Assembly (NCBI RefSeq): GCF_033118175.1
Contig: NC_083697.1
Span: forward strand, 26,820,001 to 26,884,000
Source of the DNA: Dama dama
Lineage: Eukaryota; Chordata; Mammalia; Artiodactyla; Cervidae
Reading direction: 5' to 3'
DNA: 64,000 nucleotides
This document shows, one piece after another, positions 11,485-22,821 of this stretch. The notes under the pieces were generated by a model. It was not told the origin of the DNA. It did not search any database and saw only the letters and a program-made list of their open reading frames with translations. The translations under genes and the position numbers were made by a program. How positions within the stretch are numbered: the stretch's first letter is position 1; every line of letters starts with the position of its first letter.

Positions 11485-11725
11485 CACTAGGTCAGGGATT
11501 CTCAGCCTTGGCATGTTGACATTTTGGACTGCAGAAGTTTTTATTGGAGTGGGTAGAGCTGTTCCATTTATTCTGTAGGCTGTTAAGCAACTTCACTGGC
11601 TTCTACCCATTTGATGCCAATAGCACTGTCCCAGTGGTGACAATCAAAAATGTCTCCAGTTTTGCTAAATGTCCCCTGGGAGACAAAATCAAGCTTGGGT
11701 GAGAACTGCACCCCTGGACCAAGGC
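11485..11725 (+). mobile_element. MER20 hAT-Charlie DNA transposon
   Basis: Starts near tcagggattctcagccttgg and ends near gggtgagaactgcacccctg, which are the diverged inverted ends. The interior contains gatgccaatagcactgtccc, caaaaatgtctccag and aaatgtcccctgggagacaa. The length of about 220-240 bp fits a complete non-autonomous MER20. Confidence 0.82.
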
Positions 11726-11792
11726 CTCTTAATAGAGGATACACCTTACTCATCCTTATGTTCCCAATGTTTTAAAGCTACTTGGGTGGTGG

Positions 11793-12004
11793 TTGTATTT
11801 AGTTGCTGAGTAGTGTGCGACTCTTTTGTGACCTCATGGACTATAACCCACTAGGCAGCTCTGTCTATGTGATTTATGAGGCAAGAATACTGGAGTGGGT
11901 TGCCATTTCCTTCTCCAGGAGCTCTTCCCAATCCAGAGACTGAAGACACATCTCCTGCATTAATTGGCAGGTAGATTCTTTACCACTGAGCCACTGGGAA
12001 TCCC
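11793..12004 (-). mobile_element. Bov-tA SINE, antisense
   Basis: A full-length diverged copy, ending gagccactgggaatccc. The head region contains the rearranged block 11935-11970. Confidence 0.92.
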
Positions 12005-12064
12005 ATCTGGGTACACAGTGAAAATTCAATAGATATGTGATAAACTGAAGAGTTTGAGTCATAG

Positions 12065-12655
12065 TGCATAAGATGCTACGTTGAACATCTCCAAGATCAC
12101 CCTCAGGTTTGGTGATTTGCTAGGAGAACTCACAAGATTCAGTATATACTTATACTCACAGCTATGATATATTATAGTAAAAGGCTACAAAGCCCAATCA
12201 GCCAAGGGAAAAGGCACATAGAATGAAGTTTGAGCGAAGTCAGGCATACATTTTGAAAGGTCTTCTCCCAGTGGAGAAGATGCACTTAATTCCCCTGACA
12301 ATGAGTTGTGACAACTCATTCCTAGTTGTTGCTAACCAGGGAAGCTTGTTAAGAACACAGTGCCCAGGGTTTTTATTGGAGGCTGGCCACATAGGTACTC
12401 TGCCTGGCACCCAAATTCCAAACTCCCAGAAGGAAAGCAGGTGTTCAGGAAAAACCATATTGTCTACACATTTTTAGGCACAATGGGCCACTCTCCTCAG
12501 TTCTGGGAATGGTTCTCCCTGCTTCCCTGAAATTCAGCATTTCAGACACCAATCAAGGGTCAACCTTGCAAAATCTTGCAAACAGAACTTTCAAAGCACA
12601 GAAACAGGGTCTCCTGTGTTAACTCTTTTCTGCGCAGGGGATTTATATTACACAA
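12065..12655 (-). mobile_element. LTR-type ancient repeat, probably antisense
   Basis: Long stretches match a mammal-wide LTR-like repeat I recognise but cannot name. Landmarks are ctaggagaactcacaagatt, agggaaaaggcacatagaat, gtgcccagggtttttattgg and cccagaaggaaagcaggtgt. The orientation guess rests on TTTATT complements of a polyadenylation signal. The open frames on both strands are not genes. Confidence 0.48.
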
Positions 12656-13018
12656 CACATGGAGAAACAATTCCATTTTCACTTAATCCCTGTTTTCAAA
12701 AGTCTTAATCCCTTGACCAAATGCCTCGTTTTCCATCTCATTTTTTTTTCTATACAAACTTGCAAAAAGAAACGTCTCCAGTCCAGCATCACACAGCCCT
12801 GCATACCCCATTTCTCTAAATGGCAGTTCAGGGACCACTTAGTGTTAATAAATGCTGCCAGGAGATCCGAAACTCTGCCTTCACTCCAAACAGCCGAGAA
12901 AACAAAACATTCTTCATGCTAATTCATATGGGAAATGAAAGAGGGCCTTGCATTTGTATAATATTTAAGAATATTTTGGATACCCTGTCATTGCTGCTTC
13001 AACCTTAGAGCAAATATG
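12656..13018. other. Unassigned sequence
   Basis: No gene or repeat recognised. Overlapping short frames at 12659-12922 and 12820-13008 have no domain. Confidence 0.4.
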
Positions 13019-13030
13019 CTTAATAGAATA

Positions 13031-13251
13031 CATGCATGTGTGCATGCTCAGTTGTGTCTGACTCTTTGTGACCCCATGGACTGTAGCCTCCCCAGCTCCT
13101 CTCTCCATGGGATTTTCCAGGCAAGAATACTGGAGTGGGTTGCCATTTTCCTTCTCCAGGGGATCTTCCTGACCCAGTGATTGAATCCACTTTTCTTGAG
13201 TCTCCTGCATTGGTAAATGGGTTCTTTACGAGCTGAGTCACTGGAGAAGCC
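13031..13251 (-). mobile_element. Bov-tA SINE, antisense
   Basis: A full-length copy with a tgtgtgcatgc-containing tail and the head complement gagtcactggagaagccc. It carries a small insertion around 13188-13200. Confidence 0.93.
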
Positions 13252-13643
13252 CATTTAATGAATAAACCATACATAATACACAGATTAGAATGAAAATATG
13301 CATAGTAGATGAAAATAGGGTTTACTGCAGCAAATATATTAACACTAGTTACTTGAGCTGTTAATCAGATTAAAAAATTCGCATTTAAAACCTCATCTTA
13401 AAAAAGAAATATTTCATATAAACTGAAGTCCTAATTATGAAAAATTGATCAGTAAGTTTACTCCCTATTGACCACAGTTGAGAGCAGAGAGCCTGCAGGA
13501 ATGACTTCCTCCTTGATCAATTAAAATGCCCTAGTAAAGAGACTCTAACACAATGCAAGAGAGTGACAAATGTGTATTTTAGGAAAATTTTGGTGTATGC
13601 TCAAAACTTTTAAAAGGTAATACACTTATTATTTTCACAGTTA
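13252..13643. other. Unassigned sequence
   Basis: AT-rich, with no recognisable gene or repeat. Confidence 0.4.
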
Positions 13644-13655
13644 CTAAGAGCATGG

Positions 13656-13783
13656 TGGAGAGGGAAATGGCAACCTACTTCAATGTTCTTGCCTGGAAAA
13701 TTCCATGGACAGAGGAACCTGACAGGAGATAGTCCATGGGGTGGCAAAGAGTTGAACACGACTGAGAACAATATAGTACAGTG
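13656..13783 (+). mobile_element. BOV-A2/Bov-tA monomer, sense
   Basis: Lacks the tRNA head and begins with gagagggaaatggcaaccta; the body and gacacgactgagaaca tail follow. Flanks ctaagagcatgg (13644-13655) and ctaagaacatgg (13784-13795) give an 11/12 target-site duplication. Confidence 0.92.
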
Positions 13784-13789
13784 CTAAGA

Positions 13790-13995
13790 ACATGGAATCC
13801 TTTGCCTAGTAGTCATGACATCTGGGCCAGCGAGAACTTCTCTATGGTTCAATTCTCTCAGCGATAAAATGAACTAGTAATAGAACTGACTTCCTAGGTT
13901 TAGAGTAGTGAAAGAGGTAATGCATGTAAGCACATAACATTTCCTCATACCACTGGCTCATAGTACATTCTCAATAAATATCAGCTCTTGTTTTG
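13790..13995 (+). mobile_element. MIR SINE, sense
   Basis: The MIR order is visible: a core near 13840-13880, then ggtaatgcatgtaagcacat and the 3' end ctggctcatagtacattctcaataaat. Confidence 0.72.
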
Positions 13996-13999
13996 GTGA

Positions 14000-14613
14000 C
14001 ACATTATTTGCTCTTGCTGTTTATCTAGGCATTCATTCAAAATGCTTTTCACAGTAAATCTTGCTTCAGGTAGTAGGAGCATATCAGTGAACAAGATCGT
14101 CATGACTCTGTCCTTCCAATGCTAAGAATCTAACACACAATTAAGTATGTGATTATAACAAGTGATAACACTCTGATAAGCAAGAGTTACAAAATAATTG
14201 AAACATAATCCATAAATTACTGAGATCCATTTGTGTGTTTGATATTGGCCTAAGGAACTTCTAAATTAGTATGCAGGGCATATGGACCCATCCCATTTTA
14301 TAAAACAGCAAAAAAATAATCTTTGTAAGTGACTAGTTATGTATGTTGTCAACCATGTGAAAGATGAGAAAGATGGGTACCAGTTTACTCAGATGGTATG
14401 AAGAAGAAATGGTACTTTGTACAACTTTCCCTAGATTCACAGATTGAGGATAACATATTACTTTTGAGATTTGAGAAACTTTTAATTTTAAAAAGAAAAA
14501 TATTTCTATATAGAGAGATAATTTTGAAGACTACTACGAAAGCCTGCTTAAGAACTGATGCACATCTGACTAAGGTCTTGGAGAAAGAGAAGAAACAAAA
14601 AGAAAATTCTCAA
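14000..14613. other. Ancient repeat-like and unassigned sequence
   Basis: 14030-14170 resembles an old mammal-wide repeat of unassigned family. An 81-codon frame at 14398-14643 runs into the next SINE and is not credible as a gene. Confidence 0.35.
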
Positions 14614-14820
14614 TGGTTGTTTCAGTTGCTAAGTCCTGTCTGACTCTGTGACCCCATGGACTGTAGCCCGCCAGGCTCCTCTGTCCATGGGATTTCCCAG
14701 GCAAGAATACTGGGGTGGGTTGCCATTTCCTGTTTAAGGAAATCTTCCTGACCCAGGGTTCCTACCCAAGTCTCCTACATTGGCAGGCGGATTCGTTACC
14801 ACTGAGCCATCAGGGAAGCC
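14614..14820 (-). mobile_element. Bov-tA SINE, antisense
   Basis: A full-length copy with gactgtagcccgccaggctc, caagaatactggggtgggtt and the terminal ccatcagggaagcc. Confidence 0.94.
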
Positions 14821-14822
14821 AA

Positions 14823-15554
14823 ATTCTAAGTTAGCATTGCTGAACCTTGTAACTGGTAAGATGTAGACTGTGAAAAACAGGAGGAGTCAGGACAACTCTC
14901 AGATTTTTGGCTGAGATAAGTGGATATAATTAAGATAACCTGAGAACATAAGTGAACGTAAGTGAGGGATTATGATTTGACCCTGAGCATGTTGACCTTC
15001 GTACTTGCAGGACACTGGAGAGGAGAAGGCTGTTTGACAAGAGGGCCTCCATCTCTGGAGAGACATGAAGATTGCAGATAAATATCAACTGGGAAGTCAG
15101 TTGATTATTCATTTTTCCAGTGACTTCTCTGTGGCAAGTACTTGCATGGCCCTGTAAGACCTGTTAAGTCAGAGATGTCTCTTGGCTTGTTTCCTGCCCT
15201 CTATTCGCTCTCCCAATTAGCCCCTGACTCCTGGGTCCCTGTCTTATACCTTATCATTATGAATGACTTCAGCTAACTCCACAATCTTAAGTTCAAGCTT
15301 TCTAACTCTGTTGACCATGTACTCTCTCATTCCAGTCTCCTGCTCTGGTACCCTGACTCTCTGGAATCTACCATTCCACAACATTTTCACTGTCTGTCCA
15401 CAAACCTCCCCTGTTCTCACTGTATTTCTTACCTAGCTTCCAACCACTTCTCCCCTGGTGACTTCCACAGAGACTTGCTTTCTCAGTCATCTCTCCTGCA
15501 GCTAGGAGTTTTTATGTGACTCATTTCTGGCCCATAAACTGATAGTAGAAACTG

Positions 15555-15555
<1 letters not shown>
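14823..15555. other. Unassigned sequence
   Basis: 15150-15500 is pyrimidine-rich on the plus strand and may be an old LINE remnant, but I cannot assign it. No gene signal. Confidence 0.35.

Positions 15556-15598
<43 letters not shown>
15556..15598. repeat. (TG)n microsatellite
   Basis: About 21 uninterrupted TG units, followed by tggggggctgg. No SINE tail sits beside it, unlike the two CA tracts at 16553 and 23660. Confidence 0.98.
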
Positions 15599-15599
<1 letters not shown>

Positions 15600-16432
15600 G
15601 GGGGGCTGGCTTGGGGAAAGTTGTGGTGTGCTCCTTCCTTCCTTCTTTGTCCTGCCTTAAGTGAGGTCGTGATGGCTAAAGCCTTGGCAGCAGAATTGTA
15701 ACCACAAATGAAAAGCCATAGGACTGCCAAAGGCATCGGCTGGCCCTGACACATTGGAGCAGCTGAACTGAAGGCAGCAACTGCATTCCTCTAGATATCT
15801 TTTTAAGCTAAATGCAACCCTGTTTGAGGCAGAAAACATTCCTAAGTAATATGCCTCACAAAAATGAGGGGGGCCCTTTGCTGCATCTATGTCCTTGAGA
15901 AAGTTTCGTGTTATTGTGAATGTTTTTCACCATTACTCTGCTATAGGCATTGGCGAAAGCTGGAGATGTTTAAACAAAAGAAAAACAGACTTAGACCTGT
16001 ATTTGAGAAAGAGCCCTTAGTTGAATGTATGAAAGATAACAAAACTCAACTTTTCCTTCCTTTAGATGACCCTTCCTCATTCTGTGATCTTGGTGGGGGT
16101 CACACAGCCCCTGACTCTATGGACCTGGTGATTTCCCTAGGGAATGAAATGTGAACCAAGGAGGCCCAATCAGAATCCATCCTTAGGATTGCTCTAATCA
16201 GCTAGAGGGGGCAGGCTGAGCCCTGATCCTGGCACTATGGAGCTGGGATTCTGGAAATCCTAGTCACTTAGGCCACAAACTCCACTGTTATAGGCTGGGT
16301 GCTCTGGAGGAACACAGAGATGGAGTTTGGGGTACAGGGGTTTATTAAGGGTCAACCCTGTAGAGGGCATGAAAAAGGTCCATTGCTGAGCAGAGGGAGA
16401 AGTGGAATTGTGGTTCAGGGTTGACAAAGCCC
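15600..16432. other. Unassigned, probably old repeat sequence
   Basis: 15650-15850 and 16150-16400 have the look of old LTR or DNA-transposon remnants. No family is assigned. A 96-codon frame at 15864-16154 has no recognisable domain. Confidence 0.35.
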
Positions 16433-16444
16433 TGGCCCAAGTGG

Positions 16445-16551
16445 CAACCTGCTCCAGTGTTCTTGTCTGGGAAATCTCATGGACAGAGGAGCCTGGCGGG
16501 CTTCAGTCCATGGGGTCGCAAAGAATCAGACACAACTGAGCATGCGTGCGT

Positions 16552-16605
<54 letters not shown>
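16445..16605 (+). mobile_element. Bov SINE with (CA)n tail
   Basis: The SINE body (aacctgctccagtgttcttg to cacaactgagcatgcgtgcg) passes without a break into 26 CA units. Flanks tggcccaagtggca (16433-16446) and tggcccaactggca (16606-16619) match 13/14 and enclose SINE plus microsatellite together. Confidence 0.92.
16553..16604. repeat. (CA)n microsatellite grown from a SINE tail
   Basis: 26 pure CA units at the 3' end of the SINE. With the preceding gcatgcgtgcgtg it forms a perfectly alternating purine-pyrimidine tract from about 16540. Confidence 0.98.
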
Positions 16606-16619
16606 TGGCCCAACTGGCA

Positions 16620-16978
16620 GGGAGCTCTGGAGTGAGAAGAGCCCCTTGGCCAGCCTTACTTTGTCCCCAGATGCATGCCACCACAGAAAAGGTGTGTCTA
16701 CAGGGAGATGGCTCTTCCCAGCCGAGGCAGATCTGAAAGGAGCTGGCAGCTGAAAGCTGTTGGCTCACTGCATCCCCTATAGCTGGCAGCAACTCCTGGA
16801 AGGACCTGCTCATGCAACTGCACGTCCACCACCCTCACTGGGCAGAGAAAGGCTGTTTGCAAAAAGGTGAGAATTGACCCTATATATCAATAAAACCAGA
16901 GCTGAGGGACAGAAAGAGAAACCCCAAAAGAGGCTCGAGTCTATAGACCCAGTTGCAACTGAGGCCAGAGCCATTCTT
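16620..16978. other. Unassigned sequence
   Basis: Moderately GC-rich, with no recognisable gene or repeat. Confidence 0.4.
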
Positions 16979-16994
16979 ACCATTCTTAGTTGTT

Positions 16995-17214
16995 GTTGTT
17001 TTTCACTCATTATATCATGTCTGGCTCTTTGCAACCCCATGGACTGTAGCCCACCAGGCTCCTCTGTCCATGGAATTCTCCAGGCAAGAATACTGGGGTG
17101 GGTTGCCATTTCCTTCTCCAGGGGATCTTCCTGACTCAAGGATTGAATCTGTGTCTCCTGTGGCTCCTGCCTTGGCAAGCAGATTCTTTACCACGGCTCC
17201 ACCTAGGAAGCCCC
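16995..17214 (-). mobile_element. Bov-tA SINE, antisense
   Basis: Begins with a (GTT)n tail and ends with ctccacctaggaagcc. Flanks accattcttagttgtt (16979-16994) and accatccttagttatt (17215-17230) give a 14/16 target-site duplication. Confidence 0.95.
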
Positions 17215-17230
17215 ACCATCCTTAGTTATT

Positions 17231-17788
17231 TGGGCCAATAAATTCCCATTTTTTTGGTCTTAGTCACTTTAACCATGTCAGTCAGGGTTAACACAGTACT
17301 GTTTAAGGCAATAATTGATTCAAAAGAAGTGATGGAGAGAACCTGACAGAGTTGGGGACTATCGACGAGGGACTAAGACAGTGTCCGTGGTGATGCATGT
17401 GGAAGAGGTTATGGGCTGCAATGACTAATCTTAAAGCAAGAATCAAGAAGCGCAAGAATTTTCAGAGAAACTCCCAGCATTTAGCGGAGGTGACAGCTTC
17501 ATTCTTCTCCACTGTTTATACAGATGGGGAGTAAAAGGACAGGTGGAAAGGGGAGGGATTTATGTGAAAAATCTGAAGGTTTATAACATACTACATTGTG
17601 AGTGCATCCAGTGGACTTATTTAAAATCTAAAATGCTAGCTCATAAATTTTCAGTGAAAAATATCCCCACCGACTGGTAGGAAAACTTAAAACAGCTGAT
17701 CAGCTGAGGAGTTTTTCTGGTCAGAAGGGCCTACTTGTGAAGCTATATTCAAATCAGAAATTTGCTTGAGTCAGGATTAAAAAAAGTT
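17231..17788. other. Unassigned sequence
   Basis: No gene or repeat recognised. Confidence 0.4.
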
Positions 17789-17801
17789 AAATGATGCTTT
17801 T

Positions 17802-17971
17802 TAGGGGCTTCTTGGTGGTCCAGTGGTTAAGACTCCGTGTTTTCAATGCAGGGGGTGTGGTTTGATCCCTGGTGAGGGAGCTATTATAAGATACCACATG
17901 CTGTGCTGGTGTAGCCAAAAAAAAAAATAAATAAAAAAATAAAAAACAAAATCAACTGCATTCTTTTTAAA
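17802..17971 (+). mobile_element. CHR-type tRNA-derived SINE, sense
   Basis: The head ggggcttcttggtggtccag and B-box ggtttgatccctgg are followed by an A-rich tail. Flanks aaatgatgctttt at 17789-17801 and 17972-17984 are a perfect 13-bp target-site duplication, which fixes the element edges. Confidence 0.93.
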
Positions 17972-17984
17972 AAATGATGCTTTT

Positions 17985-19260
17985 AAATTGTCACGAAGCT
18001 TTGATACTCATCATTACAAAGATAGATCTTCCAAGAACACTTGAAAACTTTGTCAGTTGGCTAGGTTACCTAAGTTCTTGGACAGTAGTAGCAAAAACCT
18101 GGAAAATACTTACTCATCACTTTGCTTTTTATTACCCATGACTTAATGCAGATTTGTCTGTTTATCATTACATTATTATCTCAAGACATACAAGTTCCAA
18201 CCTCATACTCTATACATTTTAGGAAAATTATTTTCTGACAACATCTAGGAGATAGATGTTGCCTCATTTTGCCTCCTAAGATACTTTATATGAAGTCACC
18301 TTATGAGACCAATACAAGGCAAATACATTTTATTTACATGAATTTTCATTTATAGAAAGCTGAACTGATTGGACTTTTCACTACATTTTAGGGTTCATCT
18401 TCCTTTAATGATAATTACCCTCATTTTACATTCCTACAGGTATATGAGTAGTGAAGACATGAGGAAGACAAAAGCCATGGAGGAGTTCATGACGGGGTAG
18501 CGCTTGTTTTATTAGATTCCAACACCTAGAAATTAAGCTAGCACATGCTATATATACTCTTTTCCTCCTTTCATCCCCAGGTATAGAATTGGCATCTGTA
18601 TGGGTGGAATTAGTGATACATCCAACATTTCTTATATTGATATGTATTTATTCATTCTACAACCGACATTATTGTGACCTAGGTGTTGCCCCAACTTAAA
18701 CCTGTCTAGAAAAATGTGGAATCCAAAGGTGTATACAAAGAAAAACTGTGTTGGATAATCATGGGCACCGAACATAATTATTTATACTCTAAGAGGAGAT
18801 CCTTATTATAATACCTCAACCTCCTCTTCTTCATCTCACTCCTTTCCCACTTAACTCATTTCAGACAGTGTGAAAACTTATTTTTCATGGCTTCATACTG
18901 TCTGAAGTCACCTTCTAACCTCAGTAGGACCTCTAGTCACTTAACTCTTCCCAATTCACATAACAGATTAATTATCAATGGGAAAAATATCACCCTCAAA
19001 GGGACAAGTTATTAAGTATATGCTGGGCAAGAACATCTCAGATATTAGAATGGTTTGTGGTACCTCCAAAGGGCAACAGTGAAAAAGCAGATGTACAGTA
19101 CACTACATCTTTGATGATCAAATTTCATGAGGAGAACAACCAGGAAAAAAGTGTTTAAAAAGGCACCTTAGGGGAATGGTAATGGGGAAAAAAAGGGTCT
19201 GAGAAATACTGACCTAGAACAAATACCTACCTTAATATTTGATTAAATCAATACTGACTT
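17985..19260. other. Unassigned AT-rich sequence
   Basis: About 1.3 kb without a recognisable gene, RNA or young repeat. Confidence 0.45.
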
Positions 19261-19262
19261 TA

Positions 19263-19274
19263 CCCCCCCCCCCC
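19263..19274. repeat. Poly-C tract
   Basis: A homopolymer of about 12 C on the plus strand after gactttac. Confidence 0.9.
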
Positions 19275-19365
19275 ATAACCCTCCATCCCTGTGATTTGTA
19301 GTATCTGATCCAATGTTGTCTAGTAGACATAAAATGTGAGCCTCATATGTAATTTAAGATTTTCT

Positions 19366-19578
19366 CTACGTACTTAGTCGCTCAGTCGTCTCCCACTCTT
19401 TGTGACCCTTTGGACTGTTGCCCACCAGGCTACTCTGTCTATCGTTATTTTTCAGGCAAGAATACTGGAGTGGGTTACCATCTCCTCCTCCATGGGATCT
19501 TTCCCACTTGGGGATCAAATCCGAGTCTCCTGGATCTCCTGCGTTGTAAGTGGATTCTTCACTTGCTGAACTTAGGGA
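19366..19578 (-). mobile_element. Bov-tA SINE, antisense
   Basis: Diverged full-length copy with cttagtcgctcagtcgtctc, gcaagaatactggagtgggt and a degraded head (ctgaacttaggga). Confidence 0.9.
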
Positions 19579-19990
19579 ATTGATTGCATTAAAAAGTGAA
19601 AAAAATAGGTGAAATTGATTTGAATAGTATATTTGACTTAACCCAATATATCCAAAATATTCAACATATAACCAATATAATAATTATTAAATATCTTATT
19701 TTTTTTGGTGTGTGGGCTAAATCTTCAAGATCCAGTGTGTATTTTATACTTATAGTACATTTGCATTTAAAGTTAATTTTCATTGAAATTACTTGATCTG
19801 TTTTTAGATTTCATAACATTTATGGCTAAAGAGTATAATCACATATCCAAGTTACTCTAAACATATTTAAATGTTTCCAATAGCCAAATAAAGTATCAGT
19901 ATTTTAATTTGAATACTTAAGATGAAGTGAAATAAAAATCTCAGTTTCTCAGTTACACCAGCCAGATTTTAAGTGTGCTCAAAAGCACTA
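19579..19990. other. Unassigned AT-rich sequence
   Basis: No recognisable gene or repeat. A 66-codon frame at 19596-19796 is not credible. Confidence 0.4.
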
Positions 19991-19994
19991 TATC

Positions 19995-20072
19995 TAATGG
20001 TGACTATAGATATATAGTCATATAAATATACAGTATATATACATATAGTATATACAGCCATATATATAAACT

Positions 20073-20110
<38 letters not shown>

Positions 20111-20112
20111 AC
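19995..20112. repeat. TA-rich simple repeat
   Basis: Imperfect atatac/tatata repeats lead to a pure (TA)n core at about 20072-20097, then tatgtatac. It is self-complementary and prone to length change. Confidence 0.93.
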
Positions 20113-20185
20113 AGATCCCTGACCTGGAATCGAACACATGCCCAATGACCCTGCAGTGGAATCCTAACCACCGGACTGGTTTGGC
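20113..20185 (-). mobile_element. CHR-type SINE fragment, antisense
   Basis: Contains the complement of the CHR head: gatccctgacctggaatcga and gcagtggaatcctaaccacc. Truncated on both sides; it abuts the TA repeat, which may be its expanded tail. Confidence 0.75.
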
Positions 20186-20724
20186 CTATTATTCCCTTAC
20201 GGTTCTCTTTTGCTTTTTCTTTTCCGGATTGCTGGATACAAATGCTTTGAAAATATAGAACTGTAAGATGCTAGCTTAAGACATACATATGATATAAAAA
20301 TTCATGTAAGTCCTCACTGTTATTAGGCAACAGTATATGTCTTGTGGACTTCTTTGCACACAGATAGCTTCTAACACACTTCAGTATCACAACTTCTCTA
20401 TTCTGATTTCAGGGAAAACTTCACAAATTAAAGATGGCTTTCTTTCATATTGAGCTCAAATGCAGTCTCAAAATGCTTTTTATAGGTTACTTCTCTTAAG
20501 ACAGCGTTTTGGTCAACTACAGTAAATCAGTTGGAGTTACCATAAAAGTTGAAAGCATTTTGCCATTCATGTCTTTGTTCATCCCACCATATTCCTTTCC
20601 AGAACATGTTTTAAGTGAACATAATGGGTTTTAGATGAGAATATAAAATGATACATGGGCATTAGAAGGCAAGCACCATAGCGTATGAGTAAAAAGCAAA
20701 TTCCCTGAGGGAAAGCAGGCTGGG
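20186..20724. other. Unassigned sequence
   Basis: No gene or repeat recognised. Confidence 0.4.
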
Positions 20725-20935
20725 GATTGAATCCATTTTTACCACTTACCATCTGTACAATTTTGGACAAGTTATCTACTTTCCCTGAGTCTTATTTCAT
20801 TATTTTAAGAATTGGAATAATAACAACTGCTTTGCAGGATTATTATAATAATTAAAAAGTATAGAACATGTCATGCTTTAGGACAGAGCCTGGCACATAG
20901 TAAGCATTCAAATTAAATTGATATCTATCATCTTG
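20725..20935 (+). mobile_element. MIR SINE, sense
   Basis: Recognised by ttttggacaagttatct, tattttaagaattggaataataa and the 3' end gacagagcctggcacatagtaagcattcaa. Confidence 0.85.
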
Positions 20936-21305
20936 AGAAAATTAAATATCTTATTTGGTAAGTGCTCAGTGCTCACATTCTTGGGCTTGCAAACTGGTTT
21001 GTTAACTTCTTGGAAGGAAAAATTATGTGCCATCAACATTTTTTATTCTTTTCAGAGGTTAGCAAAATTCTAACCATAGGGTTTGACCTTCAATGACTAC
21101 TGAATGAAGGAATCAGTGTATCCATAAACTTATAATTGCTCTCATAATATTTGAAACATGGATTTGCCTATTCAGGTCAAAATAGCTATTAAATTCAGAC
21201 TGGGAAAACGACTATGACAGAGTAGGGGAACATGGTAAAGACTTGGGGAGCAGACAGTTTCACAGATGAATGACAGAAAGTTGAAGTGTCTCTGTACCAG
21301 AAAAT
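20936..21305. other. Unassigned sequence
   Basis: No gene or repeat recognised. Confidence 0.4.
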
Positions 21306-21319
21306 AGGAAGTAGTTAGT

Positions 21320-21521
21320 GTTAGGCACTCAGGCCTATCTGTCTCTTTGTGACCCCGTGGACTGTAGCTCACCAGGCTCCTCTGTCCATGGGATTTTCCA
21401 GGCAAGAATACTGGAGTTGGTTGCTATCCCCTTCTCCAGGGGATCTTCCTGACCCAGGGATCGAACCTGGGCCTCTTGCATTGCAGGCAGATTCTTTATC
21501 GTCTGAGCTACCAGGGAAGCC
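21320..21521 (-). mobile_element. Bov-tA SINE, antisense
   Basis: A full-length copy with well-kept head complement (gatcgaacctgggcctcttg). Flanks aggaagtagttagt (21306-21319) and aggaagtagttaag (21522-21535) form the target-site duplication. Confidence 0.95.
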
Positions 21522-21557
21522 AGGAAGTAGTTAAGTAGGAATTATTTAGAGATAGGT

Positions 21558-21727
21558 CTGCACTAGGTGCAGGAGATGTTTGATCCCTGTGTTGGAAAAA
21601 TCCCCTGAAGTAGGAAATGACACCTCACTCCAATATTCTTGCCTGGAAACTTCCATGGACAGAAGAGCCTGGTGGGCTACAGTCCATGGGGTTGCAAAGA
21701 GTCAGACACGACTGAACATGCATACAC
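21558..21727 (+). mobile_element. Bov-tA SINE, sense, 5' truncated
   Basis: Starts inside the tRNA-derived part (gtgcaggagatgtttgatcc) and ends gactgaacatgcatacac. A short ataggtc repeat at 21552-21558 and 21728-21734 may be the target duplication. It sits head to head with the preceding antisense copy. Confidence 0.92.
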
Positions 21728-21737
21728 ATAGGTCCTG

Positions 21738-22089
21738 TTACTTCTTGGAACCCTAGCATGGCCTAGTTGGGGAACATACGGTTAAGAAATCAGCAGAGGG
21801 ACAGCCTGGGAATCAATTACTTTCAAGTATATTTGGTGTCATGTAGTAGAAATTCAGCTATTGAGACAAATTTGTAGTAGGATTTTAACATCTTGAAAGG
21901 ACTATGAGAGGGTAAGTCAGGAAAATAAATAAAACACAGTAGTAGTCAGTAAATCCAGAGAAAGACTCACTGCCATAAACTAAACTACCATGACTTTTTA
22001 CTTGTATTATGGCAATATTTTCTATATGATAACTCCTCCTCCTCTTTTCATCTTTCTCTCCTTCCTTTCCTTTCTCCACATGGTAGCTG
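21738..22089. other. Unassigned sequence
   Basis: No gene or repeat recognised. Confidence 0.4.
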
Positions 22090-22632
22090 AAATCAAATTT
22101 CCAAAATGCAAAATTGATCCTACATGTTCCTTTAGTTTATACTCTTCAATAGCTCCACGTTGTTCTTAAAATTCAAATTCTCTAATATGGCCTGATGTTT
22201 CCCATAAAATCTATTCCTTCTTAATTCTCTAGCCTCATCTATTATATCAGTCAGCATGAATTTAAAATCCAGCTGTGTTAAACTCTTTCCAGTTCCTCTT
22301 AAAGGACACCTGTCATGTTCCCTCTTACTTCTGAGTTTTGCCAAGACTGTTCCTTCTGTCAGGAGTATGTTACCTCTTTCTAGTGCCAAAATAATTTTCT
22401 GAGCATCCTTTGGGTCTTGGACAGAAGACATTTCTTCTGGGAAACTCAAATCTGCCAAGTTCGGATGAGTTGCCCCTGTACTTTCTTTCATGGATGTCCC
22501 CCTTCTTCCTTGTGCCTTTGATCCTCCCCACCCCTCCACTCCCAGCTCTATAAGGATAGAAATTGTGTAAATCCTACTCAATTACATCACCAGGGCCCAA
22601 CATACGTAAGGTGTTCAATACATTTTTTTGAA
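22090..22632 (+). mobile_element. L2 LINE 3' end, sense
   Basis: Long colinear match to the L2 3' end: ttcaatagctccacgttgtt, cagttcctcttaaagg, ctttctagtgccaaa, then cagggcccaacatacgtaag and ttcaatacatttttttgaat. The 149-codon minus-strand open frame 22132-22581 is the reverse complement of this LINE and not a gene. Confidence 0.85.
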
Positions 22633-22821
22633 TGATAGATGTGTGCTGAAGCTTATTTACAAGGAATAAGGCTGGACCCTGGTTCTAGGCAATAACACCA
22701 TAGGGCAAGTAGCTAGTCTGGGCAGATGCCAAGTTTTGAACTACTAGACAGAGGTTACAAGATATTTCTTGATTATATTCAAAAGTTGGAAACAGATAAA
22801 TTAAAAGGCCTATCTCTGAAG

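Noticed and set aside
16421..16813. Open frames through the (CA)n tract on both strands
   Set aside because: They are produced by dinucleotide repeats (His-Thr or Cys-Val runs) and SINE sequence.
20035..20110. TA-rich tract as an origin or promoter
   Set aside because: A simple repeat beside a SINE fragment explains it. No further signal.
22132..22581. 149-codon minus-strand open frame
   Set aside because: It lies entirely within a sense L2 3' end and is its reverse complement. No domain, promoter or splice context.
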